Part shown: piece after piece, positions 1 through 9,987 of the stretch
How the letters are laid out: each line of letters opens with the position of its first letter
How positions within the stretch are numbered: the first letter of the stretch is position 1
Notes under the pieces: generated by a model
The model's input: only the letters and a program-made list of their open reading frames with translations
Database searches by the model: none
What the model was told of the DNA's origin: nothing
From: Dasypus novemcinctus
Lineage: Eukaryota; Chordata; Mammalia; Cingulata; Dasypodidae
Assembly (NCBI RefSeq): GCF_030445035.2
Contig: NC_080678.1
Coordinates: 113,748,599 to 113,812,598, forward strand
Length of the DNA stretch: 64,000 nucleotides
Direction of reading: 5' to 3'
Position numbers and translations under genes: made by a program

Positions 1-188
1 AGTATAAAATTAAGATAAAATCTGACAAAAACATAGGAAAGGAAAATTACACTTTATCTCATGAATAAAGACAAAAATTCTAAACCAATAATCATGAATT
101 ACATTTTTTTTTAAACATCAAAAATCAAGTTGGATTTTTTCCTGGAAAATAAGATTGGTTTAACATTTGAAAATCAAAACATTAATAG

Positions 189-609
189 AGGGAAGCGGAT
201 GTGGCTCAACTGATAGAATGTCCGCCTACCATATAAGAGGTCCAGGGTTTGATTCCCAGGGCCTCCTGGCCTGTGTGGTGAGCTGGCCCATGAGCAGTGC
301 TGCCATGCACAAGGAGTGCCGTGTCACACAGGGATGACCCCTGTGTAGGGGTGCCCACACTCAAGGAGTGCGCCCCACAAGGAGAGCCACCATGCACAGA
401 AAACGCAGTCCACCCAGGCATGGCACAGCACACACGGAGAGCTGATGCAGTAAGATGATGACACAACAAAAAGAGACACAGATTCCCAGTGCCACCTGAC
501 AAGAATGCAAGTGGACACAGAAGAACACACAGTGAATGGATACAGAATGCAGACAAAGGGGGGTGAGGGAGAATGGGAGAGAAACAAATAAAAAAATCTA
601 AAAAAAAAA
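189..609 (+). mobile_element. DAS-type SINE (long form)
   Basis: The tRNA-like head has an A-box-like tggctcaactg and a B-box-like region near 240-256. It is followed by a long body and a CA-rich segment ending in oligo(A). Flanks attaatag (181-188) and attagtag (610-617) look like a target duplication with one mismatch. This 420-bp form is the reference for the other long copies listed here. Confidence 0.9.
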
Positions 610-1064
610 ATTAGTAGAATTACCTCAATTAATATGTCAATATTATTTAATCCATTAAAAGAATAAAGGAGAAAACTATATATTCATCTTAATAATAAGT
701 AATGCAGCATCCCTTGGATGATAAAAACTCCTTGCAAACTAGGAAAATAATGAAACTTCCCAAAAAATATGCACCAAAAAAATTACAGCAAAAATCACAC
801 ATAATGATAAAATATTGAAAAGTTTCCCTTGAGACTGGGAAGAAAACAAGGACGTACTACTTCTAGTTCATGGTATATTAAAACTCCTAGGCACTGCAAG
901 AAGGAAAGAAAAAAAAATAAAAGTTTAAGGACTAGAAAGGAAGCAATTTCCATCTATTAATAGATAATTGCATAAGTAGAAAATCCAAAATATTCTACAG
1001 ATAAAATAATAAAATTAATAAATGGTAAAGTCACCGAATACAAGGTCAATATACAAAAAAAATC

Positions 1065-1444
1065 GGAAAACGGACTTTGGCCCAGTGGTTAGGGCATCCG
1101 TCTACCATACGGGAGGCCCGCGGTTCAAACCCCGGGCCTCCTTGACCCGTGTGGAGCTGGCCATGCGCAGCGCTGATGCGTGCAAGGAGTGCCGTGCCAC
1201 GCAAGGGTGTCCCCCGCGTGGGGGAGCCCCACGCGCAAGGAGTGCACCCGTGAGGAAAAGCCGCCCAGCGTGAAAAGAAAAGAGCAGCCTGCCCAGGAAT
1301 GGCGCTGCCCACACTTCCCGTGCCGCTGACGACAACAGAAGTGGACAAAGAAACAAGACGCAGCAAATAGACACCAAGAACAGACAACCAGGGGAGGGGG
1401 GGAAATTAAATAAATAAATAAATCTTTAAAAATATATATATATA
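1065..1444 (+). mobile_element. DAS-type SINE, CpG-rich subfamily
   Basis: The head carries cttggcccagtgg instead of gtggctcaa, and the body keeps many CpG pairs (for example cgcgtgggg near 1215), which suggests a younger subfamily. The target duplication is tatacaaaaaaaatc at 1050-1064, nearly repeated after the element (from 1444), with (taaa)n in the tail. Confidence 0.9.
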
Positions 1445-1776
1445 TATACAAAAAAATCAACCACATTTCTACATACAAGCAACACACAAATAGGGAAAAA
1501 GTTTTCAAGTACCTATTAATAAATCTAACAAAAGAAGTACAAGGACTCCACATGAAAAATTATCAAACCTTGCTGAGAAAAATTAAAGACCTAATAGAGA
1601 GAAATACCATGTTCATAAATTGAAAGGTCAATATTAATATGACCTATACTATCTACAGATCAATTTGGTTTTCAAAGCAATACCAAATTCCAGCAAGTTT
1701 TTGGGGGAGAAATTTATAAGATGATCATAAAATTTATGTAGAAATACGAAGAACTTAAAATAGCCAAAGCAATCTT

Positions 1777-1889
1777 TTTTGTTGCTGCTGTTGTTTTACT
1801 TTTTACTTTCAGGAGGTACTGGGGATTGAACCTGGGACCTCATGTGTGGGAGGCAGGTGCTCAATCACTGAGTGACATCCACTCCCCCA
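1777..1889 (-). mobile_element. Short DAS-type SINE
   Basis: Only the tRNA-like head plus a short T-rich tail (on +) is present. A near-perfect 15-bp target duplication flanks it: agccaaagcaatctt at 1762-1776 and agccaaagctatctt at 1890-1904. It separates L1 ORF2 from the L1 3'UTR that follows. Confidence 0.85.
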
Positions 1890-1904
1890 AGCCAAAGCTA
1901 TCTT

Positions 1905-2360
1905 GAAAAACAAAGGTGGGGAACTTATATCCACAGATATGAACACTTTTTTTTGGTATGATTGCATTTATTTGAATCGCCCAGCATAGGCAAATCCATA
2001 GAGACAAAGTAGATTAGTGGTTGCCAGGAGCTAGAGACAGGGGCATGGTTAACGGCTATGAATGGATATGGGGCTTCTTTCCTTTAATTTTTATTGTGGT
2101 AACATACACACAGGATTAACATTTCTCATTTTAAGTATACATTTCAGTGATATTAATTACATTCACTAAGTTTTGGTAGTGGATGGTGGTGATGGTAACA
2201 CTGGGTTGGCTTTTTTGGGGTGATGAAATGTTCTGGGATTAAATAGTGGTGATGGTTGTACATAGCTGTGAATATAATAAAGTCACTGAATTGTACACTT
2301 TAAAAGGGTGAATACTTGGATATGTGAATTATATCTCAAGAAAAAAATAATGGCATTTGC
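1905..2360 (+). mobile_element. L1 3'UTR fragment
   Basis: The text around 2000-2340 (a block on taking the strand's 'gattagtggttgccagg' type motif, then 'gtgaattatatctcaa' near the end) is characteristic of old mammalian L1 3' ends. It ends in an A-rich stretch at about 2341. It continues the orientation of the ORF2 fragment upstream and may be the same insertion. Confidence 0.7.
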
Positions 2361-2680
2361 ATAAATTTAGTTTGCCTACTTCTTTACATTCTGCAGAGAA
2401 TTTGGGATATGGACAAGGTCTCAAAAAATTATAATTTTTTTCCTCTGACCTAGTTCAGACATTGACGTCAAATGGAAGGGCAAGGAGAAGGCAGAAGGGC
2501 AGGTCTAAGACTGCGGTGCCAGTAATTATGGTTCTGAAGATATTATGTGAAGGGGAGTGAAAAGAACACTTGAGCTGGGCCTACAGTGGACCTGGCTCTG
2601 CTAACATTCCAGGCTTCTCTCTGCCCTCCAGCCACCACCACCACCTTGCATCATCTGAACTACTGCAATTACCTCTTTCT
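2361..2680. other. Intergenic, no gene or repeat recognised
   Basis: Plain AT-rich DNA with a TCT-rich right end. The only motif of note is a full CRE palindrome, tgacgtca, at 2463-2470, with no promoter context to support a function. Confidence 0.5.
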
Positions 2681-2687
2681 TTTTCCC

Positions 2688-2782
2688 TTTTTTTTTTTTT
2701 CAAGTACCCAGGGGCCAGGGATTGAACCCGGAACCTTGCACGTGGGAAACCGGTGCTCAACCACTGAGCCACTTCGGCCCCT
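2688..2782 (-). mobile_element. Short DAS-type SINE
   Basis: The reverse complement has the tRNA-like head with a B-box-like ggttcaatccc and a poly(T) on + at 2690-2700 that represents its A-tail. It is followed 33 bp later by another copy in the same orientation. Confidence 0.8.
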
Positions 2783-2814
2783 AAGCTGAAGTGTTTCTTT
2801 TCATGTTTGCTTGG

Positions 2815-2914
2815 TTTTATCATTTGTTTGTTTTTCTTAGGAGGCACTGGGAAACAAACCAGGACCTCCCATATGGGAAGCAGGTCTCAATTACTTGAGC
2901 CATATCAGTTCCCT
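2815..2914 (-). mobile_element. Short DAS-type SINE
   Basis: Second of two - strand heads placed head to tail. The body is limited to a TTTG-rich tail and cttaggaggcactggg, which is the start of the 3' part in longer copies. Confidence 0.8.
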
Positions 2915-3282
2915 GCAAATGCTTTTCCTTTTTCAATATATTTGTACATTTAATAATTGAAAATATAGACAATAACTTGAAAAAGAAAACAGTTGAATAA
3001 AAACATACATTTCTCAATTAAATGTACTGGACACATAAATTTTTTTAATCATTCAATATGTTACACATATTATTTATGTTATAAAGCTACAGTAACAGGG
3101 GCTGGAAATATTGGCACAATGCTAGACAAAGAGACAACTGCAATAGAACTGAGAATCCAAAAAGAGACCCACAAGTAGATGGCTACCTGATTTTCAACAA
3201 AGACGCCACTGCAAATTTGAAAGGAATGTCTTTCAATAAATGGTCCTGGAGGAAATGGATAGCCATAGCTCATATCAAAATA

Positions 3283-3345
3283 TGTATGTACATATGTATA
3301 TGTGTATCTAAGTATACATACGCATATGTGTATATGTATATAAAA
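3283..3345. repeat. Degenerate TATG microsatellite
   Basis: Alternating purine-pyrimidine tatgta/catatg repeats about 60 bp long lie inside the L1 ORF2 remnant. Confidence 0.7.
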
Positions 3346-3440
3346 TACTTTAAGATGTATCATACTTAAATGTGAAAGTTAAAACATTCAAATTCTAGAT
3401 GAAAATAGAATTTTTGAGTTAGGAATAGGTAAAGTTTTTT

Positions 3441-3582
3441 TTTCTCCTTTCTTATTTATTTTTTTAATATTACATTCAAAAAATATGAGGTCCCCATATA
3501 CCACCAACGACCCTCACCCCACTCCTCCCCCCATAACAACAATCTCCTCCATCATCATGAAACGTTCATTGCATTTGGTGTA
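3441..3582 (-). mobile_element. Nested L1 3' end copy
   Basis: This is the reverse complement of the 3'UTR segment seen at 4540-4640, starting with a T-rich end and ending at ttgcatttgg. It is bounded on both sides by gtaaagtttttt (3429-3440 and 3583-3594), a probable target duplication. It therefore looks like a very short 5'-truncated L1 retrotransposition into an older L1. Confidence 0.65.
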
Positions 3583-4682
3583 AAGTTTTTTTAAACAGAA
3601 CATAAAGAGCACACAGAAGTAAAGACTAGACTAAGAGCACATAAAAAAAATAAATTGGACTTCATTAAAATTCAGAACAAGTATCAGACTCAAAGAAGAT
3701 ATTTCCAATACCTCTATCTGACAAAGGACTCATATAAAGAATATATAAAGATCTCCTACAAGTTAATATGGCAGAGACAAACACCATTTTTTTTTTAATA
3801 GGCAAAAGACCGGAATAGATTTTTTTTTAACCAAAAATCAGATAAAGATAAAATAATGGCCAGGAAATATATGAAAGCATGTTTGATACTATCAGGCATC
3901 AGAAAGATGCAAATCAAAACCAAAATGAGCTCTTCTGTCACTTATTGAACCTGTGGTTGGTGCTGGGGTTGGTGTATACTCAGGAGACTTGAATCTCTGG
4001 ACTGTCCATGTGCCAGCTGGGCCCTGAGCCTCAGCAGAGTTTCAACTCTTACTCTCTGGTTCGTTGGATTTACCCAGATCAGCTAACAGGGAGGTGAAGA
4101 TGGTCAACAACCACACAAGGGAAACGAGAGTGCCTACAACCACAAGCAGAAGAACTGCAACGATCATCCATGTGGGATCTAAGCCCCCTCTCAATATAGA
4201 GGTGGACTGGACATCACCTCCCAGGGGCCACAGGATGGAGGAACAAAATATGGATTAGAGTGGACTTACTGATACTCTACTATAGAACTATTGTGACTAG
4301 TAATGGAAGAAATTGTAGCATTGTTATGGAGAAAGTGGCCATGGTAGTTGCTGAGGGCAGAGAGAGGGAAGAAGAGATGTAATGTGGGGGCGTTTTCAGG
4401 ACTTGGAGTTTTCCTAAACGATATTGCAGGGACAGATAATGGACATTATATATCCTGCCATAACCCACTGAATGTACTGGGGGAGAGTGTAAACTACAAT
4501 GTAAACTATTATCCATGTGGTACAGCAGTGCTCTAAAATGTATTCACCAATTGCAATGAATGTGCCACAATGATGAAAGAGGTTGTTGATGTGGGAGGAG
4601 TGGGGGGGGTATATGGGAACCTCGTACATTTTTTAATATAACATTTTTTGTGACCTTGTATCTTCAAAAAAATACAACTTAA

Positions 4683-4815
4683 AAAAATGATGGGGGTGGG
4701 GGTGGGGAGTGGGGTATATGGGAACATCTTATGTTTTTTAATGTAATATTTTGTGTGATCTATTAACTTTAAAGAAGATAATTAAGAAATAAAATAAAAT
4801 TTTTTAAAAAAGAAC
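4683..4815 (+). repeat. Second copy of the L1 G-rich 3' end module
   Basis: A gggggtgggggtgggg tract followed by gtatatgggaac and ttttttaatgtaat repeats the module just upstream at about 4595-4650. The same doubled arrangement is present at 28317-28430, so it belongs to the element's 3'UTR rather than to a local event. Confidence 0.6.
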
Positions 4816-4830
4816 GAAAAAAACAAAATG

Positions 4831-4935
4831 AGGGGAGGAGATGTAGCACACGTGGTTGAGTACTTGCTTCCCATGTATGAGGTAACAGGTTTGATCCCCA
4901 GTATCTACCTAAAATAAAAGAGAGAGAGAGATACC
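4831..4935 (+). mobile_element. Short DAS-type SINE
   Basis: Head with a B-box-like ggtttgatccc near 4889, followed by a (ga)n tail at 4917-4932. The next 65 bp are a G- and GA-rich low-complexity tract. Confidence 0.75.
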
Positions 4936-5002
4936 ACTACACTCACAAGTTTGGGGGGGGAGGTGGAGGGGGAGGGGAAGGGGGTAGAGAGAGAGAGAAA
5001 GC

Positions 5003-5188
5003 CTAAGGCCAGATGTGACTCAAGCAGTTGAGTACCTGCCTACCATATGGGAGGTCCCAGGTTGGGTTTCCAGTGCCTCCTAAAAGAAAACGAGGAGACA
5101 TAGAGAGCACACAATGAACAGACACAGCAAACAGACAGCAAATGCAAACAATGGGGGGAGGAAATAAATAAATTTAAAAAAAAAAAAG
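5003..5188 (+). mobile_element. DAS-type SINE (190-bp form)
   Basis: Head, then the CA-rich 3' module (acagcaaacagacagc) and an (aaat)n plus oligo(A) tail. It lacks the long middle segment carried by the 420-bp copies. Confidence 0.8.
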
Positions 5189-6260
5189 CATCACCAACAA
5201 AACCAAGTGCTGACTAGGCTATAGAGCAACAGGATCTCTTGCATATGGCTGACTATATCATTTGTATCAAATAATACAATTACTTTGGAAAATGTTTGGT
5301 GGAATCTATCAAAGCTAAGCATATATATGTGCAATAAGCCATCAATTCTACTTCCAGATTTACATCCCTCAGAATCAAATGCACATGTACACCAAAGAAC
5401 ATGTGCAAACACCCAAATTACAAACAGCCCAAATGTCCATCAAGACTAGAATGGATAAATTGAGGTATCGTCACATGATGGGGGAAAAAACCTCCTGCAA
5501 CATGCAACAACATGGCTATCTCACAGATGTAATGTCGAATAAAAGGAATCAGACACAAAAAGAATATCTATTGGGAAGCAGATGTGGCTCAAGTGACTGG
5601 GCTTCAGCCTACCACATGGGAAGACCCAGGTTAAAGCCTGGTTAAAAAAAAAAAAAGCAGGCCTGCCTGGCAAGCCAGTGCCCACACAGCAAGCTGAGTG
5701 CCCGTGCAGCGAGTCAGTGCCTACGCAAGTGAGTCACGCAGCAAGGTGATGATGCAACAAAAGAGAGACAAAGAGGAGAATGAAGGTGAGGCGCAAGAGA
5801 AACCAGGAACTGAGGTTGCACAAGCGACAGGGAACCCCGCTCCATATCAGAGGTCCCCAGGATCGAATCCAAGTGAATCTTAGAGGAGAAAAAAGAGAAG
5901 ACCAAAAGAGAAACAGATACAAAAGATCATACAGCGAATGGACATAGACAGCAAAAAACAGCAGGGTAGGAAAGGGGAGAAAAAGAAAAAAGAAAAAGTA
6001 TATTTTTTAAAAAGAATATATATTGTATGATTCTATTTATATGAAGTTTAAAATCAGACAAAATAATATATAACGATAGAGGGCAAAATAATGGTTACCC
6101 TTGAGTGGCAATGGGGGAAGTAAGGTCTTGGAGAGAACACAAAATAGTTTTCTGCCCCATATCTTGAACTGAGTGACAGCTATCTATGTACAAGAAAAAT
6201 TTGTCAAGTAGTTCACCTGGGCCTTGTGCCCTTTAACTCAATCAAAAAAACAAAAATTAA
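5189..6260 (+). mobile_element. L1 ORF2 end and 3'UTR, split by a SINE
   Basis: 5189-5571 resembles the end of L1 ORF2 (an 'agcaacaggatctctt' block, then 'aaatgtccatcaagactagaatgg'). It continues after the SINE at 6009 into L1 3'UTR sequence with 'tatttatatgaagttt' and 'ggttacccttgagtggc'. The split pieces join in register, which shows the SINE is the later insertion. Confidence 0.75.
5572..6008 (+). mobile_element. Dimeric DAS-type SINE
   Basis: Two tRNA-like heads occur in one element, at about 5575 and 5813. The tail is AG-rich. Flanks aaaaagaatatcta (5557-5570) and aaaaagaatatata (6009-6022) form a target duplication with one mismatch around the whole dimer, so both halves moved together. 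Confidence 0.8.
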
Positions 6261-7720
6261 TAACTTGAAAGTAATAAAACTTGATCACTGGCTGTGTAGC
6301 AGGTAAAAGACATCCATTAGGATAAATGCCATTCTTCACTTGGATGACAGGCTGGTTGGTGATCATATTGGATGGGAAATAAAGGGAAAGAGTCGGGGGC
6401 TATAATACTTTTATTTGAATCGATGGAGTTTAAAGAGCCTTTGGATACTTACAGAGATATACAGCAGAGTGGTGGCCTTTAGGGTCTAAAAGTAGGGGAA
6501 AGACAGAGCCAAGCAGTCCGGCAAATAATGCCTTCCCATAGAGGCGAATCAGGGAGAGTAAGGATGAAAGAGGATCAAGAATGGACACCTTGGGAGAAGC
6601 AATTAAGAAAGGCACAAGAGGAAGATAGCTCCGTGGAGAGAAGTGAAAAGAAATAATCACAGAGAGAGGAAAAAACCAGAAACCAGCCAAGACAACACTC
6701 TAGGAGAGACTGGACATGAGCACCAACTGGACAGAAAGCTCAATTAAAGCAAGCACTAAAGTATCCACAACCTTGCCATAATAAGGTCACTGGTGTCCCT
6801 CATCAGACAGATCCACAAAGTGAAGCAGTTTAAAATGCCAAAGGGAAATGGGAAAACATCTGCCAGAACGCACAACTTGAAATCTATCTCCTGCACCATG
6901 TATACATAATATTTACAGAGATTATCTGAAGGTGATACAAGTCTTTCTTTTCAGAGATATTCTAAATTCTATGCCTGGCTCAACTAGGACCATCAGAAAG
7001 CAATCCACGGGACCAAGGTGTTTTGGCCCCTGGAAACCTGGATTGGCTGAGTTCACCTCTGACACAGTGCCATGCTTCCCCTGAGGATCAATGGCAGGCT
7101 GCAGGCTGCGCTGATTTCAGGTACTCACTTAGAAAGCATGTCTATGTTACCTTTACAAAAACCAGGAAAGGAACATTGTCTAGACTTCAATGCCAAGAGC
7201 TCTAAATGCCTCATGAGGATTTAGCATGATTTCTTTCCATGGTCAATGCAAAGCACATCCCAGATAATGTCTGCATTATTGCTATGCCCTGAAAAAGATC
7301 AGACAAATCAGCTATAACATCATAGCGCCTATATAGTTCTGTATTCCACTTTGTCCTGATATTGATAGCCTTCCGTGTATTATTCCTGATGTTAATTTCC
7401 ATCCATTTCTGCATTCCCATTCTCAACTACAGACCTTAAAGACCTCGTACAAGACACAGTAAACAAAGTAAGGAATAAAATAAACAGCTCACCTGAGATC
7501 TGTCCATTTTCTGCTGCTCTGGGAAACATGTAGAGAATAATGAAGGGGGGAGCTGGGGAAGAAAAAAGAAAGAATGAGACCACAAGAAATCTAACCTGCC
7601 TTTCCCCTCCTGGATTCTCTTGCCTAAAAAGCTCCACCTGCCAGGTGAATAGAACGCCCTCCCATAGGAAAATGTCCTTTGGCCCTTCTCTATGTTGGTA
7701 GCAGTTTCTCCATCTTTTGA
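6261..7720. other. Unannotated single-copy-like sequence
   Basis: About 1.46 kb without a recognised repeat or gene. Open frames (up to 121 codons on the - strand at 7436-7801, overlapping the next SINE) are not supported by codon pattern or known motifs. I cannot exclude intronic or old repeat sequence. Confidence 0.4.
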
Positions 7721-7735
7721 CAGAAACCAGTTTTG

Positions 7736-7824
7736 ATGTAGTTCAGTGGCTGAGCGCCTGCTTCCCATGTGCCAGGTCCTGGGTTCAATCCCTGGTACCA
7801 CCTTTAAATAAAAATGAAAAGAAA
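7736..7824 (+). mobile_element. Short DAS-type SINE
   Basis: Minimal head with B-box-like gggttcaatccc at 7782. Similar flanks (cagaaaccagtttt at 7721 and gaaactggtttt at 7826) suggest a target duplication with a few changes. Confidence 0.75.
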
Positions 7825-8740
7825 AGAAACTGGTTTTTTACTTAACTATACCAGAAAACCTGACTGCACATTCACCCTCTTGGACTCAGCAGTTCTCATC
7901 TTTCATGTTAGGCAGAAATTGGCAATCCAGGATGCCCTTCCCCCACGACCTTCTGAGCCCAGGAGTCAGGATGGAAGCAGCATCTCTCAGCGCCCCGTCT
8001 GCTAAGGGGCATGGAGCCAGGCCCCCTGGTCACCTGCAAATAGTGGGGCATTTGAAAGGAGTCGAGGGCAGTTAGGGAGGCCTGAGAGGAAATTCCTTAG
8101 AGTAGGTGGCACTTCTTTTCCACCCCCAGACCACACCCTCTCAAATCCTCAAATGAAGCAACACTTCCTGGGCAGGCCGGCCCCTCTGCCTTGGCCCCAG
8201 CTCACATGTCTCTTCTGAAATCTGGCTCAAAGCTCCTATTATAGTTTGGGGTGGCTTCTGGATGGAGCTCAAGGATTGCAAATTGCTTCTAGCCATTCAC
8301 AGGTAGGTTTCGCTTTCTCTGGCTCTTCTGCCTCTGCTCTGAAGCTCTGAGGGTGGGCCATCTTCCAGGTGGGATTTCTCTTCCTAAGGTTCCCTCTTGG
8401 CCGCACAAGAGCTGCTTTGTTCCCAGGAACCAGGACCTGGGCCTAAGCGACAAAATTATTTGAGTCAGAACAGGTATCAGAGCTCCAAACCTTGGAGCTC
8501 TCTGACCCCAGGATCTCAGGCTAGTCTTTCAAAAAACGCAAATAAACCCGGACCTCTGGGGATACACAGACTGGCCGGTTCCGCTCAGGCCCAGAACCCT
8601 TGGATAGTAGCGCTCTGATAGGACACCAAGGACCTAGAAACACAATGGTCACATAATGAAACAGAGGCCACATCTGACACAGGACAGTGCCGTCCTTGAG
8701 CTCCTGCCCTGAAGCACACAATGCTGAGTTTGGGTAGAAT
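7825..8740. other. Unannotated sequence leading into the CpG island
   Basis: GC content rises toward 8740. No repeat or coding signature was recognised. It contains several CT-rich stretches but nothing I can name. Confidence 0.35.
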
Positions 8741-9076
8741 CGCTGTTTGGAAGGAGGAAACGGGAAGGGAGGTCGCCGTGGACGCGCTCACCGGAGCCCG
8801 TCCCCTGCGGCTGGGGGCTCCGGGGGAACGCGCTTCGGCCCTCGACTTGTGGCAAGGGACTCTCCCGACCTCCCGGTGGGCGAGGGCTCAACGCGACACC
8901 TCTCTGAGGCACGCAGGGTCCTTCCGGAAAGGGGCGGAGGGCATAGCGAAGAGCACCCGAAAGAAGCCCGAGAGCGCCCCCCGGCGGCCTCTCCTGAGAG
9001 CCCGGCTCCGCCTCCGGCTCAGCCGCAGGGCCCTCCCCAGCCTCCGCGAGCTCTTCCGCGCATGCGCCACCCCGCT

Positions 9077-9560
9077 CGCGCCAGCGCCCGCGCCAGCGCC
9101 CGCGCCAGCGCCCGCGCCAGCGCCCGCGCCAGCGCCCGCGCCAGCGCCCGCGCCAGCGCCCGCGCCAGCGCCCGCGCCAGCGCCCGCGCCAGCGCCCGCG
9201 CCAGCGCCCGCGCCAGCGCCCGCGCCAGCGCCCGCGCCAGCGCCCGCGCCAGCGCCCGCGCCAGCGCCCGCGCCAGCGCCCGCGCCAGCGCCCGCGCCAG
9301 CGCCCGCGCCAGCGCCCGCGCCAGCGCCCGCGCCAGCGCCCGCGCCAGCGCCCGCGCCAGCGCCCGCGCCAGCGCCCGCGCCAGCGCCCGCGCCAGCGCC
9401 CGCGCCAGCGCCCGCGCCAGCGCCCGCGCCAGCGCCCGCGCCAGCGCCCGCGCCAGCGCCCGCGCCAGCGCCCGCGCCAGCGCCCGCGCCAGCGCCCGCG
9501 CCAGCGCCCGCGCCAGCGCCCGCGCCAGCGCCCGCGCCAGCGCCCGCGCCAGCGCCCGCG
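9077..9560. repeat. Perfect 12-bp minisatellite, about 40 copies
   Basis: The unit cgcgccagcgcc is repeated for 484 bp with no visible substitution or indel. Each unit has 11 G/C bases and three CpG pairs. Because 12 is a multiple of three and no frame contains a stop, all six frames stay open: Pro-Ala and Ala-Ser-Ala-Arg on +, Gly-Ala and Arg-Trp-Arg-Gly on -. Those frames should not be read as genes. The right edge dissolves into agatcgagcg and the left edge starts just after the NRF1-like motif. Copy number may be set by assembly. Confidence 0.97.
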
Positions 9561-9699
9561 AGATCGAGCGAGATGGTGCATGCGCAGAGGGGCCTTACCC
9601 GTTTCCGGCGCAACGGGGACCAAGGCCCATTTCCCGTCAGCCCCAGCGGCTGATTGGCGCCCTGGGCTCGGCGCGGTGCGGTGTGCGGCAGGGACTGCC

Positions 9700-9795
9700 A
9701 GGAGCCCGCAGGGGCCGGCAGGGGGCGGCAGGGGGCGGCAGGGGCCGTCAGGGAAGCGGCAGAGGGCGGCAGGGGGCGGCAGGGAGCGGGCGGGA
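9700..9795. repeat. Degenerate G-rich tandem repeat
   Basis: Roughly 10- to 11-bp units of the type ggcagggggc are repeated about eight times with variation. Four or more G-runs of three or longer occur within short distance, so G-quadruplex formation on the + strand is plausible. Confidence 0.8.
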
Positions 9796-9987
9796 CCCCA
9801 CGTGGAAAGCCTTATTCGGACTCTATAAGCGGAAAGAGCTGGAAGGAGGAACAGCGCGGTGACAGCAGGGCTTTGCTCCTGGCAGTAAAGCGCACAAGGC
9901 TGGTGGGGTAGCAGAAGTAGTGGAGTTGATAAAATATTGTAAAGCTAGTATAGTGTCTCATGCACACCAACTGAAAGGATCCTTCCT

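Larger units (their letters stand above)
1..1762 (+). mobile_element. L1 ORF2 fragment, decayed, interrupted by two SINEs
   Basis: The non-SINE sequence reads like the reverse transcriptase part of a LINE-1 ORF2: a stretch equivalent to the 'please find the updated target' RT blocks is visible as degraded codons, and the order of A-rich segments (1-188, 610-1050, 1445-1762) follows ORF2 without rearrangement. Many stops and frame changes mean it encodes nothing now. The window starts inside the element. SINEs at 189-609 and 1065-1444 landed in it and carry target duplications of L1 sequence, so the L1 is older than both. Assignment rests on pattern recognition of L1 sequence, not on an alignment. 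Confidence 0.75.
3060..4690 (+). mobile_element. L1: ORF2 end and 3'UTR
   Basis: Positions 3060-3270 and 3590-3930 read as the last part of L1 ORF2, including the stretch equivalent to 'gataaataaaattggac' and 'gcaaatcaaaaccaaaatgag' near 3909. From about 3935 to 4690 comes a 3'UTR type that recurs in this window (27400, 35940, 42590). It has tggagaaagtggcca at 4327 and a G-rich tract near 4595-4605, then an A-rich end. Frames are broken. A small L1 3' end copy is nested at 3441-3582. Confidence 0.75.
8741..9900. promoter_or_regulatory. CpG island with promoter-like motifs
   Basis: About 1.1 kb of dense CpG sits in AT-rich surroundings. The motif ccgcgcatgcgcca at 9056-9069 fits the NRF1 consensus, and gtgcatgcgcag at 9576-9587 is a second, weaker match. 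To the right are a CACGTG E-box at 9799-9804 and a TATA-like ctataag at 9823-9829. Together these look like a housekeeping-type promoter, possibly bidirectional, but no exon of a known gene is visible on either side. The internal 12-bp array and G-rich repeat are listed separately. The open frames here exist because GC-rich DNA lacks stop codons. Confidence 0.5.

Noticed and set aside
2463-2470. CRE palindrome as a promoter element
   Set aside because: An isolated 8-bp match in AT-rich DNA without other promoter features.
9077-9560. CRISPR array
   Set aside because: Repeats are contiguous without spacers and the genome is mammalian.
8649-9862. Open frames of 241 to 371 codons on both strands through the 12-bp array
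   Set aside because: They exist because a 12-bp GC-rich repeat has no stop in any frame. No domain, no conserved flanks, and overlapping on both strands.
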